A DNA stretch of 64,000 bases, taken from contig NC_059421.1 of the NCBI RefSeq assembly GCF_905220565.1, positions 4,855,501 through 4,919,500 of the forward strand. The letters are read 5' to 3'. The notes beneath the pieces were generated by a model. The model had not been told where the DNA came from. It did no database searches and saw nothing but the letters and a program-made list of their open reading frames with translations. Positions 32,520-43,209 of this stretch are shown piece after piece. The DNA comes from Melitaea cinxia (Eukaryota; Arthropoda; Insecta; Lepidoptera; Nymphalidae). A program made the translations under genes and the position numbers. The number at the start of each line of letters is the position of its first letter. Positions within the stretch are counted from its first letter, which is position 1.

Positions 32520-33990
32520 TGATTTTCATGTTTTCCTATTTAAATTTGAGCGAGATCAACCGAGAAGATTCTTAATTATACCCAATAATGAGTTAAAGAC
32601 GTCTAGAATATATAAAATACTTTTTTGTGTTTTCCAATTTAAAAAAAAATATCCAATTTGTCGCAATCGTTTAAAAACTATGCACCTCCATACATTTCGG
32701 CGATTTACTTTTATATTTTGTATAGATGACAACTATGCTCACAAGTATCAAAATTATTTACGGGTAAGGCTGTGTAAAAATATCCTAACTGTATATCAAC
32801 TTTGTAAACTTTATAATAATTATGGTACTATTTGGTAACATAGTGGGTGGCAACACGCAAACGACCGTTTCGTCAGGGTCTGGTATTACAACGAAAGTTA
32901 CTTTATCAAATTTCCTCAGTAGACATTTAGAAGCAATTAAACATCTTAACGATTTGAAGGCATGGCGTTAACGTCTGAAATTTATATAGGTAACAAAAAA
33001 CTTTATTTTCGGAGTTTAGTTTTTAGAATTTTAATACTTTTTTTTTATTGCAAATTTAACATAAGTTGCTCGAAATGTGTTTTATTATAATTTGAAAATT
33101 ACAGCCTCATTCGTACACTATAAATAAAATATGACGTCAATCCGGGGTGGTGGCCTCTGCTAATAACTATGGTGTAAGTAGTCAAAGAGTTCGATCCCTT
33201 CTTCTGTCAAATGTATGTAACAATTCTTATAAAATATATAATACAGATATCTTTCGTTGTCCTAGATCATTGCAAATACTCAGTACTTGCAAATAATTAG
33301 GATCTTGATGCTTATATTGTGTGTTTTTTGAAGTAATTTTATTTTTTTTTCCTTCGAGTTACAGCGTATACAATATATATAAAACTCGTATATAATACTA
33401 CTACTATATACTCGTACCTACTCGTATATAATATATATAAAATGATGGCTAGTCATAATGAAACATTTGAAGAAAAATAAAAATTTTAAAAAGTACAAAT
33501 TATAACACAGTGACCTATGCAGTTGCGTCATATACTTTTAGAGTAACGAAATTCTACTAAGGCCGAATTTACCTTCTTTTAAAAAATTCAGAAATTACAA
33601 TATGCCTGTAAAAAATCCTGAACATAACACCGACATTGTATTTCTATTCTAAGTAGAACAAATCTGGTACAAGCTTACTGCCCTCCTTCGAAGGAAATTA
33701 ATGTTTGTTTTGCGAAATTAAAAACGCCGCCGTATGCATACGAAACACCGCGTAAGTCCGTATAAAAACACGCAGCAATTCATGCTATAATCGCCCGTAT
33801 TATCTGAACGAGAAAGGCAGGAATTCAATGTGTTTTTTAAAGCTTGTAAGCAAATTATGTTGCAGCCAGTAGATACCGTATGTTACTAGGTTCTTAACTA
33901 AGCTACGGAGGATATATCTGTTTACCATTTGAAATTGGATTTTTCATATAAAATCAGTCTTTATTATCGATGCGGCTTTAAGATTAGATA
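32520..33990. other. unique sequence, no gene recognised
   Basis: Mostly AT-rich. A GC-richer patch at 33720-33800 contains TATAAAA (33762) and could be regulatory, without further support. A weak tRNA-like fragment (GTTCGATCCC, 33190) may be an old SINE. Confidence 0.4.
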
Positions 33991-34000
33991 TGGCTCTCTA

Positions 34001-36049
34001 TCTATAATATATATAAACGCGAAAGGTCATTCATCACGAAATCTCCGAAACTATAACACCTACACACTTGAAATTTGGCAGGTAGGCTCCTTATAAGACG
34101 TAGGCATCCGCTAAGAACGGATTTTACGAAACTCGACCCCTAAGGGGGTGAAATGGGGGTTGCAAGTTTGTATGAACGTCCTATGATTTTGAAGTAAGAG
34201 ACTTGAAATTTAAAATGTATACTCTATAGATGGTGAAGAGGTATCCAAATAATGTATCTTTAGAAATCAAATCCCTTTTAGGGTTAAAACGGGGGATGGT
34301 AGGTTGACTCACTCATCACGAAACCTCCGAAAATATAACAACTATAAACTTGAAATTTGGCAGGTAGGTTTCTTATAGGGCGTAGACATTTACTAAGAAC
34401 GGATTTTACGAAACTCGACCCCTAAGAGGGTAAAACGGGGGTTGGAAGTTTGTATGAAAGTCCTATGTTTTTGAAGTAAGAGACTTGAAATTTAAAATGT
34501 ATGCTCTAAAGATGATGAGAAAGTATACAAATAATGTATCTTTAAAAATAACCTCCCTTTTGGGGTTGAAACGGGGGATGGTAGATTGACTCACTCATAA
34601 CGAAATCTCCGAAACTATAACAGCTACAAATTTGACATTTGGCAGGTTGGTTTCTTATAAGGCGTAGACACCCGCTAAGAACGGATTTTACGAAACTCGA
34701 CCCCTAAGGGGATAAAACGGGGGTTGGAATTTTGTATGAAAGTCCTATGTTTTTGAAGTAAACGACTTGAAGTTTAAAATGTATGCTCTATAGATGGTGA
34801 GGAGGTGTCCAAACAATGTATCTTTAGAAATCAACTCCTTTTTGGGGTTAACACGGGGGATGGTAGATTGACTCATTCATCACGAAATCTCCGAAACTAT
34901 AACAGCTACAAATTTGGCATTTGATAGGTAGGTTTCTTATAGGGCGTAAACATCCGCTAAGAACAAATTTTACGAAACTCGACCCCTAAGGGGGTGAAAT
35001 GGGGGTTGCAAGTTTGTATGAACGTACTATGATTTTGAAGTAAGAGACTCGAAATTTAAAATGTATGCTCCATAGATGGTGAGGAGGTCTCTGAACAATG
35101 TATCTTTAGAAATCAACTCCCTTTCGGGGTTAAAACGGGGGATAGTACATTGACTCATTCATCACGAAATCCCCGAAACTATAACAGCTACAAATTTGAT
35201 ATTTGATAGGTAGGTTCCTTATAGAGCGTAAACATCCGCTAAGAACAAATTTAACGAAACTCGACCCCTAAGGGGATAAAACGGGGATTAGAAATTTGTA
35301 TGAAAGTCCTATGTTTTTGAAGTAAGAGACTTGAAATTTAAAATGTGTGTATCCTCTATAGATGGTAAGAAGATGTCCAAATAATGCGTCGAAATATATA
35401 TATAAAAGAGAAAGGTCAATGACTCACTCATCACGAAAACTCAAAAACCGTTGGATGGTCCATCCATGCAGAATGGACAAAGATGAAATTTAGCAGGGAG
35501 GTAGATTATAGTTAGTAGACGTCCGCTAAGAACGGATTTTGCGATATTCCACCGCTAAGAGGGTTTAATTGGGGTTGATAGTTTGTATGAAACATATACA
35601 GCAGCTATAAGTTCGCCTGATAGGTTATTTATACTGCAGCCTGAAAATAAAACTAAAAATGTGATGTATAGAGAGGTTTTATAAAAATAACTATTAAATT
35701 ATACTAAATTGTGCCTTTTAAAAAGTTACTCAGTGTGATAAGCATTTCAAGTGACTGAAATAAAAATAATAATTTGTGTTAAACATCTTGAATGGATATC
35801 TTCATAGCCACGCGGACGTAGTCGCGGGCAACGGTTAGCGTATTAAAAAACAAAGTCCCCAAAAGTGTATGTGATCGATTCCCTCAAAATCTACTGAACG
35901 GATTTTCATGCGGTTTCACCAATGGAGAGATGATAATAGCTTCAAGAGGAAGGTTTACGGAACGGCTAAGCCGATTTTGATGAAAGTTTGCCGGGAAAAC
36001 TTTGTGACACACTGATTTCAACGCGGGCGAAGCCGCGGGCACAGCTAGT
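34001..36049 (+). mobile_element. composite Helitron region with internal tandem array
   Basis: Begins TCTATAATATATATAAACGC after an A and ends GCGGGCGAAGCCGCGGGC, a short hairpin, then ACAGCTAGT. Helitron-type TC start, hairpin and CTAGT end are all visible. A second start-like segment (about 35395) and end-like segment (CGCGGACGTAGTCGCGGGC, 35812-35830) suggest two or more elements merged. No Rep/helicase coding sequence, so non-autonomous. Confidence 0.65.
34032..35441 (+). repeat. 282-bp tandem repeat, 5 units in exact register
   Basis: The anchor CATCACGAAA (CATAACGAAA in unit 3) starts at 34032, 34314, 34596, 34878 and 35160, a constant 282-bp step. A sixth, diverged start is at 35429. 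Shared blocks in each unit include ACGAAACTCGACCCCTAAG and GAAGTAAGAGACTTGAAATT. Confidence 0.92.
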
Positions 36050-36149
36050 GTTATATAAGAATCCATACTTTATGGTTATATTGTCTAATGAATTTTAGCT
36101 TTTTGTTTCCGTTTTCGTACATCGTAAACAAATATATAGAAGTATTGTA

Positions 36150-36258
36150 TATGTGTCTTTCTCCGTGTAGGAGAATGACTGGCGCTTAATCTAGCACGCT
36201 GGTCGCAAACCGTCGGTGTTTTAGGAGTACTACTCGCACCACTACATCAGAGCGGTTG
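36150..36258 (-). repeat. family B SINE, rearranged fragment
   Basis: CTCCGTGTAGGAGAATGACT then directly ACTACTCGCACCACTACATC, AGAGCGGTTG: 3' body joined to head II with the middle deleted. Confidence 0.65.
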
Positions 36259-36368
36259 TATTGTACCCGTTTAATTTTTGCTAAGTCAAAGCTTACAAAT
36301 AGTCAAATGGATTTCTATTTAAACCAATATAGTTATTCATTTAAAAAATTTGTTTATTTATATTGATA

Positions 36369-36568
36369 ACTAGCTGTGCCCGCTCCGCGTGGAATTTAAC
36401 AAAAAAGCTATTGTTCAGTTCGCAGAGTTATAAAATAAGTAAATGTCTAAATTAAAAGTAGCTTAAGTTATTCCTTATTTTCCGCCGTTTCAGAGATTAG
36501 CCGAAACAAACAGACAGACTGACAGATATACAAAAATTGTAAAAAATGTTATTTTGGTATATGTACCG
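36369..36568 (-). mobile_element. non-autonomous Helitron, 5'-truncated
   Basis: Reverse complement ends CGGGCACAGCTAGT. Internal blocks (AACGGC, CCGGCTAATCTC-like, GGTACATATACCAAAATAAC) match the complete copy at 42948-43209. Confidence 0.7.
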
Positions 36569-36608
36569 TACATATTCATCCATAATCATTTAGCAAAAGC
36601 GGTTATTT

Positions 36609-36860
36609 TTAACCGACTTCAAAAAAAGGAGGAGGTTACTCAATTCGACCGTATATATATTTTTTTTTTATGTATGTTCGGAGATAACTTTGTCGTTTAA
36701 GAACCGCTTTTGATAATTCTTTTTTTGTTGGAAAGGAGATATCCATAGTTTGGTACCATGATAAGTAAACCGGGATCTGATGATGGGATCCTAGAGAAAT
36801 CGAGGGAAACTTTCAAAAATCGTAAAGGTGACTAGTAAATTTAATCATGTTTTCATTAAG
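36609..36860 (+). repeat. family D repeat, 5' part
   Basis: Starts TTTTTAACCGACTTCAAAAA, AAGGAGGAGGTTACTCAATT. Similar to the reverse complement of 10829-11117, and runs into the tandem array. Confidence 0.7.
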
Positions 36861-36900
36861 TACTATAAAGCACTACTATTTAATAAAGGTCTGGAGTCGA

Positions 36901-37365
36901 TCTGATGATGGAGAAGAAAGATAGTCGAGGGAACTCTTTATCAGTTTATACCAATTACCTGGTTTTTGAACTTAATTCGTTTCTATTGATGAGAACTTTG
37001 CACCTGTATGAGTTATAAGTGCCATTACAGTCTGATGATGGTGACAAAAGATAGTCGAGGGAACTCTTTAACGATTTATAGGAATTACCTGCTGTTTGAA
37101 CTTAATTCGTTTCTATTGATGAGAACTTTGCATATGTATGAGTTATAAGTGTCATTTCAGTCTGATGATGGAGACGAAAGATAGTCGAGGGAATTCTTCA
37201 ACAACTTATACCAATTACCTGCTGTTTGAACTTAATTCGTTTCTATTGATGAGAACTTTGTACCTATATGAGTTACAAGTGTCATTACAGTCTGATGGAG
37301 ACAAAAGATAGTCGAGGGAACTTTTCAACGTTTTATAGCAATTACCTTTTGCTGTTTGACGACCG
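36901..37365 (+). repeat. 130-bp tandem repeat, 3.6 units
   Basis: TCTGATGATGG starts at 36901, 37031 and 37161, and TCTGATGGAG at 37291: exact 130-bp steps. Units share AGATAGTCGAGGGAA and CTTAATTCGTTTCTATTGAT. Confidence 0.92.
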
Positions 37366-37377
37366 CTTTGATATAAT

Positions 37378-37585
37378 GATGCATGTGCCGTGTCGGCGGC
37401 GCCTAAACACCGACGGTCGCGGGTTCTATTCCCGCTCGGAGTGGATATTTATGTTTATACAAATATTTATTTTCGGTCTAGTTGTTAATCCTTGTGGTTC
37501 TCCCAACCTAGCCTCGGAGAACACGCTAGGCTGTCAGTCTCGGTTGTTATTACGTACACCTGATAGCGAACTTTACTCATAGTAT
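37378..37585 (+). mobile_element. family B SINE, head II, lacking 3' end
   Basis: GACGGTCGCGGGTTCTATTC then CCGCTCGGAGTGGATATTTA, GCCTCGGAGAACACGCTAGG, TACACCTGATAGCGAACTTT. It is cut at ACTCATAGTA by the SINE that follows. Confidence 0.75.
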
Positions 37586-37780
37586 GTCGACGCGTTAGCG
37601 CAGCGGTCACAGCACCGGCTGTTGCGCTGGCGTCAGTGGGATCAATCCCCGCGCACGACAGACATTTGTATTGGCCATATAGATGTTTGTCAATGTCTGG
37701 GTGTTTGTGTATGTTTCCGGACCCCCGCCACAAGAGAAAAAGCATCCTTGTTAGGTCTACCCATCACTAAAAATTGTAAA
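37586..37780 (+). mobile_element. family B SINE, head I, variant 3' end
   Basis: GACGCGTTAGCGCAGCGGTC, GTATTGGCCATATAGATGTT, GGACCCCCGCCACAAGAGAA. Same subtype as 31098. It abuts the preceding SINE head to tail. Confidence 0.78.
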
Positions 37781-38129
37781 ATAAAATAATTTTTAACAAA
37801 AAAAACCGACTTCAAACAGGAAACTAAAAAGTGAAAAATAAATTTACTTAGTACAAAGTAATTCGAATTTTGATTTAGTTAATCAGAAATGATTAAATAA
37901 ATATTTTATAATTTTGAAATTGGTGCCAAGTAAATACTACAACAACCTGGCTACAATAAAAAATACAAACAACACACACACAACAAACAAGTAAAAATTT
38001 TTTATTAGATATGTCAAAACAATAACAGAATAATAACAGTATTCAACCTAATAGTCAATGAAACAAATTATGAAAGAAAACTGAATACAACAACAACAAC
38101 AATACAATGACATTGATGTACACACGTAC

Positions 38130-38131
<2 letters not shown>

Positions 38132-38186
<55 letters not shown>

Positions 38187-38221
38187 CGCACCCACACACG
38201 CACACACACACGCCCACACGC

Positions 38222-38273
<52 letters not shown>

Positions 38274-38290
38274 ACACACATACACACACT
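38132..38290. repeat. long (CA)n microsatellite
   Basis: About 155 bp of CA with scattered CG and CC interruptions in the centre. Dipeptide open frames in all directions here are artefacts. Confidence 0.97.
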
Positions 38291-38384
38291 CACCATTTGT
38301 TGCCTTAGTTTTTGTATGTTCCAATCAAATAAACTTTAATTTTTTTATTTTATTTTTTTTAAATTATAAACTTTAAATGCATTG

Positions 38385-38570
38385 TTTTTGTTTAAACTAA
38401 CGGAATCGTATTAAGCTAATGGAAGGGACTGGACCCCACGACACAGGGAATCCTAGTGTGGGGACCAGAGACATACTGTTCTTCTTGTGACTAAATATAA
38501 CTGATGTAATATGTGTTAATATTATGTACTAACGTTTGAAGAAATAAAGATTATTATTATTATTATTACA
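38385..38570 (+). repeat. LINE 3' UTR with AATAAAG and (ATT)n tail
   Basis: GGACTGGACCCCACGACACA, GGGAATCCTAGTGTGGGGAC, then GAAATAAAGATTATTATTAT. Layout of a non-LTR element 3' end. Confidence 0.6.
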
Positions 38571-38728
38571 ACTTACGAGTAAATACTAGAGTAGTTATTG
38601 TTTTACTTGGCACCGACTTCAAAATTATAAAATATTTATTTAATCATTTCTGATTAACTAAATCAAAATACGAATTACTTTTAGTTTCCTGTTTGAAGTC
38701 GGTTTTTTTTTGTTAAAAATTATTTTAT

Positions 38729-38770
38729 AATAGTACAAATAGACACACCAATTTTATTTATTTGTATAGA
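38729..38770 (-). mobile_element. Helitron 5' end fragment
   Basis: Reverse complement starts TCTATACAAATAAATAAAAT, TGGTGTGTCTATTTGTACTA: the first ~40 bp of the Helitron at 42948, flanked by A. The rest is missing; the TIR element lies directly beside it. Confidence 0.7.
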
Positions 38771-38917
38771 TTTGTACTGTTATTTACTCGTATATCTAGT
38801 TTTAACACACTTCATTCTTGGTTTTTTTTCTGTCTTTATCACAAACATGCATTTAAATGATGTCACACTATCATATATATATTATCAGTGTAATAAAGTG
38901 GTACAGAAATATGGTCA

Positions 38918-38919
38918 TC

Positions 38920-38960
<41 letters not shown>

Positions 38961-39160
38961 CATTTCAGCCTATTGCAGTCCACTGCTGAACATAGGCCTC
39001 CACAAGTTCGCGCCAAAAATGGCGTGAACTCATGTGTGTTGCCCATAGTCACCACGCTGGGCAGGCGGGTTGGTGACCGCAGGGCTAGCCTTGTCGCACC
39101 GAAGATGCTGCTCTCCCTCTTCGGCCTGTGTATTAACTGCGATAGGCTGAAGGGATGTGT
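38918..39160 (-). mobile_element. family A element with long (CAT)n tail, fused to a second 3' end
   Basis: (ATC)n at 38920-38960, then CAGCCTATTGCAGTCCACTG through CGGCCTGTGTATTAA. It is followed at once by ACTGCGATAGGCTGAAG, the 3' end of a + strand copy. Confidence 0.82.
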
Positions 39161-39169
39161 ATGTAAGGT

Positions 39170-39885
39170 CTAGAGATGCGCCACACACACAAACTTATTA
39201 AATTTTTATTACAATTTTGTATCGCACAAAAACTATAGCGGAAAATTAAATTAAATTTTGTAATTTCGTTTGGAAAATATAAATATTTAATTTCATTTCA
39301 AGAGTCAAATATTAAATTTAATGTTAAATTTTAACTAAAAGGTCGTTACTTTTGAGAGCATAAAACAAAATAACAAAAGGGAGCAAAAGTGACGTTATCA
39401 TTTTATAAGGTCGCAAGTCCAAAGTAGCAACGCCATTGGCGGAATAAGAACTTTCGAACTTCTCAACTAAATTACTGAAACTGCTCCCGTAGGTAATTTA
39501 TCGGGACGTAATGTTTAACATAAAAAGGCTTGAAACTTTAACAAATGAGTGCTATGAAAAATTTCCTTCCAAAAAAAAAAAAATATATTTTTGACGATTT
39601 CCCTCTGCTTTCAAGTTAATCGGCCAAATTTTTCCGATTACCATGTAATTGGATCGTTTCGGAATTGAATCAGTTGAGTTTGTAAATTTTCATGTTGTTT
39701 TTATGGTTATTTTCGGATATATTAATATAGGTGCCATTATTTTGGTTAAGTATATAATTAGCCTCCTTTTTTTAATTAAACACAAGTGTTTAAATTAAGT
39801 ATCACTTACGTGTGTTTACGTTTTTTCTGTCGTAGTTTAAAATAATAATAATAATATTATTTAACTTTGAAATGCCAACATCATA
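39170..39885. other. unique sequence, no gene recognised
   Basis: AT-rich. The patch 39420-39530 is GC-richer, with no open frame or repeat match recognised. Confidence 0.4.
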
Positions 39886-39889
39886 ACAT

Positions 39890-40430
39890 AACCGCTCTGG
39901 TGTAGCAGCCTAAACATTGGCGTTATGATTCCCGCTCGGGGTGGATATTTGCATTTATAAATATTTCTTTCCAGTTTGGATGTCTGTCCTTGATGGTCTT
40001 CCCGCTGGTCCTCGAAGGGCACGTTAAGTTCTCAGTCCCGGTTGTTATCATAAATAACTGACAGCTATTATATTATTACTCATAGTAGGTATATATCAGC
40101 CAGAGCCGGACAGTCCCCATGGAGAAGAAGTCTCGCCTTTCGCCGAGGCCAGCCTGTCGCTAGAGGGATCCTGTTGCCTGCAGGTCCGGGACCCTCCTAT
40201 TAAAGCGTATTGCACCCTCAAGTGCTGAGGCCGACATACGGTCTAGGACTATCTACCCAGGCGTCCTGGTTATCACCCGTTAATGGGTTCCCCTGCGATA
40301 CAAAAAAAAAGGTATATACATATCAGCCAACCAACAATGGAGCAACGTGATGTATTAAGTTCCAGTCTTTCTCCTACACGGTGAAAGAGGCCTATGCCCA
40401 GCAGTGGGATATTACAAGCTGAATCGAAAC
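39890..40430 (+). mobile_element. family B SINE (head II) split by a nested insertion
   Basis: Head ACCGCTCTGGTGTAGCAGCC, body GGGCACGTTAAGTTCTCAGT to ACTCATAGTAGG (to 40102), then the 3' end resumes at 40330 with CAACAATGGAGCAACGTGAT and GAGGCCTATGCCCAGCAGTG. Confidence 0.82.
40103..40319 (+). mobile_element. nested LINE 3' fragment with poly-A and target duplication
   Basis: Flanked by ATATCAGCCA at 40093-40102 and 40320-40329. Ends CTGCGATAC and nine A. Open frame from GAGCCGGACAGTCCCCATGG to TGA (about 40225) reads EPDSPHGEEVSPFAEASLSL and continues to LKC-stop. Probably the end of a LINE ORF. Confidence 0.75.
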
Positions 40431-40906
40431 GTTTATGCATAAACATAATAAATGTTTGTTTCGGTTCACTCACGCTTAGAAATTGAATTATCTTCTTATG
40501 CAGCGCGATATAAAGTCTATAATTTTTTGTCAAAGCTAGATTATGTTCTGAGCACAATGTGTTTTTGTGTAATGTATTGATGTTAGTAAACGTTACTAGA
40601 TCAATAAATATATAAAACTAAGTGATTAAAACAGTTATTTCTTTTACGGCCAATTCCAATATCCTATTTATCTCTCAATTTGCTTACTAGAGATTGAACT
40701 TTGACCTGAGCTCCATAAAAAATTGTATCAAAAAATCTATCGCTAAAAGGCAAAACAAGCTATAATTGGATATTGACAGTAGCCGTTAGCGATTTTAAGA
40801 GCAGCTCTCAGAAGACAGTTAAACATTTAGTAATTAAAATAAATACGCTAGTATTACAAAACTAAAAGATTTGTTTGTCTTAGAAAGCGCTAATTTCAGA
40901 ATTTCG

Positions 40907-41147
40907 CTCCAGCCTGTAATATCCCACTGCTGGGCATAGGCCTCTTTCCCCATGTAGGAGAAGGATCAGAGCTTAATCCACCACTCTGTTCCAAAGCGGG
41001 TTAGCGGATATATTACGTACCAAGAGTAACGATCGCAATCAATCACTCTTAACGTGCTCTCCGAGGCACGGTTGGGAGACCGACAAGGACTGCAAATATA
41101 ACCAGGCCACGGCAAACGTCTGTGTGGCCAATACAAATGTTTGCACC
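40907..41147 (-). mobile_element. family B SINE
   Basis: CCAGCCTGTAATATCCCACT, GGAGAAGGATCAGAGCTTAA, TTAACGTGCTCTCCGAGGCA and GTGGCCAATACAAATGTTTG: nearly the whole body in reverse complement, head I side at the right. Confidence 0.85.
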
Positions 41148-41395
41148 ATGCTCAGTAAAACAAAACAAAAAAAAAATGTAAAAACGTTTCAATTTTACAA
41201 TTAAAGCTGACTATCCATTACTATGTAATTATTATTATGTAAGTCCTTCTTTATATACTTGATCAATTTTTATAAAGTTTCAAATATAAATACGTTTCTT
41301 TAAGTTTATAATAATATTTTTGTAATTCACAGTTGCTTGACTTCAGTAAGGTGAAAACATCATTACAAATCGCCTGAATGGAAGAGAATATACAT

Positions 41396-41975
41396 AGAGC
41401 AACACGGAGGGGAGTGGCCATTGCGTTTGTTACCGATACAAAACTTTCTGTCATTTTTTGCGGGGGGAAATTACACACATGCACACTTTATCTAATTCCC
41501 ACACAAAAATAATCGTCTGTCACTACGAAACTCACACATACTAAATTAAAATCACACTTACATTTTTCACACACACATAGATACATTCTATATCATTACA
41601 GTATAATGACACGCCGCAACTACACTGAAAAGTTGCTAACAGCCGTGGTTGTAACAACTGTCGATATGCATTATCGATAAATTCAACTACTCGGTTAGGG
41701 AAATAATGTTTTTAAAGTGATACAAAGGTAAAATATTATTATAAAAATAGACTTAATTTATTATATACTACAAATCAAACATCTTCATGTAAAATAAACG
41801 ATTATAAAGAGTTAAGATTTGATTGTTTGAAGGACGTTGATTCAATCGCGCAACTAGATTTAGTCTAGTGATCAGTGCGGCTGCAACTAGTTTTATTGTA
41901 CGCATATGGCCATTTGGCCTTATACCTTGACAGAGGGGAACGCCTGTACATGGCTACTCCCCTCCGTGTTGCTCT
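41396..41975. repeat. 25-bp inverted repeat pair 530 bp apart
   Basis: 41396-41420 and 41951-41975 are reverse complements with one mismatch (core CTCCCCTCCGTGTTGCTCT). Flanking similarity (GAATATACAT) extends it. May bound an unrecognised DNA element. Confidence 0.8.
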
Positions 41976-41979
41976 TTGA

Positions 41980-42670
41980 GAATATACATTAAAATTGAAA
42001 AAAAAAATTCGAAGTTAATAAAAAAAATATCAACAATAAGAACAAATGTGAATTCGACACAATGCAACAAAACATTTCTGAATACCCGATAAATGTAATC
42101 AATTGAGTAAAGTATATTCTATCAAACGAATTCACTTAACAAAGGGTACAATTTACATACAAATAAAAAAAAAAAGTTTCTGAATTTTTTTTTGTGTTAA
42201 TACGAATAAAGCAATTTTTATTACGATTACACAAAACGTTAAAGAATATATTCCAGTAAATTCATAGCGCGGTAAGAGATATTTTGTCATTACAAAAAAA
42301 GCGGTTTTTCTTAGTTTGAAAGGTGCTAGCAGCACATTTCATTTTATGTATAAAAAAAACTTGTTAAAACCTAAAACTTATAATTTTATAATCTAGACTC
42401 CTAATTCTTTTATTCTAATTGACTTATTGCATTACCTTTAATTAAAGAAATCCTTAAACTTAGACTGGTTTTTTTATTTTCAATTGTCCCAAGGTCTGGT
42501 TTTCAGTCGGGAAAAGTCAAACAATCTTTTCAATATATCTTCATAAAATTTATTCCACACCAATTCCACCTCTTCTTTAATGTCGTCATGCTTTCATATA
42601 TAGGATCTACTACTTTTGGTTTAGCTTTTCGAGGGTATGGTATCTTCCACTCTTCAAGGGAAGATGCAGT
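41980..42670. other. unique AT-rich sequence
   Basis: No gene or known repeat family recognised. Confidence 0.4.
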
Positions 42671-42679
42671 TTCTTTTTA

Positions 42680-42830
42680 AAAACTAGGTCAACAAACAGC
42701 TCACCTGATAGTGATTACCGTAGTTTATAAATATCTACAACATCAGAAGCACCGCAAGCGTGTTGCCGACCCTACACTCAGCCCTCCCCAGGAGCTCTAT
42801 CCACCTTACCACAGGATCACATCACCTATC
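42680..42830 (-). repeat. family C fragment
   Basis: TCAACAAACAGCTCACCTGA, CATCAGAAGCACCGCAAGCG and CCCCAGGAGCTCTATCCACC. Confidence 0.7.
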
Positions 42831-42947
42831 TTCTTCTCTCATTAAGATATGGTTCTTTTCCTGTCGCAAGTTCATTTACTTTCCTACCTTGTCCACCAAT
42901 CTTGTTCTTGGTTTATTTATTTATTATTATTTTTTAATATTTTACTA

Positions 42948-43209
42948 TCTATACAAATAAATAAAATTGGTGTGTCTGTTTGTAATATATACACGGTACA
43001 TATACCAAAATAACATTTTTTTCAATTTTTGTCTGTCTGTCCGTTTGTTCCGGCTAATCTCTGAAACGGCTAGACCAATTTTGACTTGCACTGGCAGATA
43101 GCTGATGTAATAAGGAGTAACTTAGGCTACTTTTATTTTAGAAATTTATTTATTTCGTGAACTGAACAATATTTTTTTCCACGCGGATGAAGTCACGGGC
43201 ACAGCTAGT
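42948..43209 (+). mobile_element. complete non-autonomous Helitron, 262 bp
   Basis: TCTATACAAATAAATAAAAT at the start, preceded by A; GTCACGGGCACAGCTAGT at the end, followed by T. This is the A|TC...CTAGT|T signature. Related copies: 36369-36568 and 38729-38770. Confidence 0.8.

Larger units (their letters stand above)
37783..38728. mobile_element. element with ~140-bp terminal inverted repeats
   Basis: Left arm 37783-37940 (AAAATAATTTTTAACAAAAA, ACCGACTTCAAACAGGAAAC, TTAGTTAATCAGAAATGATT) is the reverse complement of 38590-38728, apart from about 25 bp extra on the left. The interior holds a CA microsatellite and a LINE 3' tail and no gene. Foldback or MITE-like. Confidence 0.8.

Noticed and set aside
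32494..32838. 114-codon open frame
   Set aside because: Hydrophobic, Ile/Phe/Lys/Tyr-rich translation as expected of AT-rich DNA; no motif and no splice context.
34032..35441. CRISPR-like or centromeric satellite array
   Set aside because: Units are contiguous 282-bp monomers without spacers, only five copies, and lie between Helitron ends.
35884..36066. 60-codon minus-strand open frame
   Set aside because: It lies in the Helitron 3' region, and the sequence is shared non-coding repeat text.
38048..38376. Four overlapping open frames rich in Cys-Val or Thr-His
   Set aside because: Translation of a CA/GT microsatellite in several frames.
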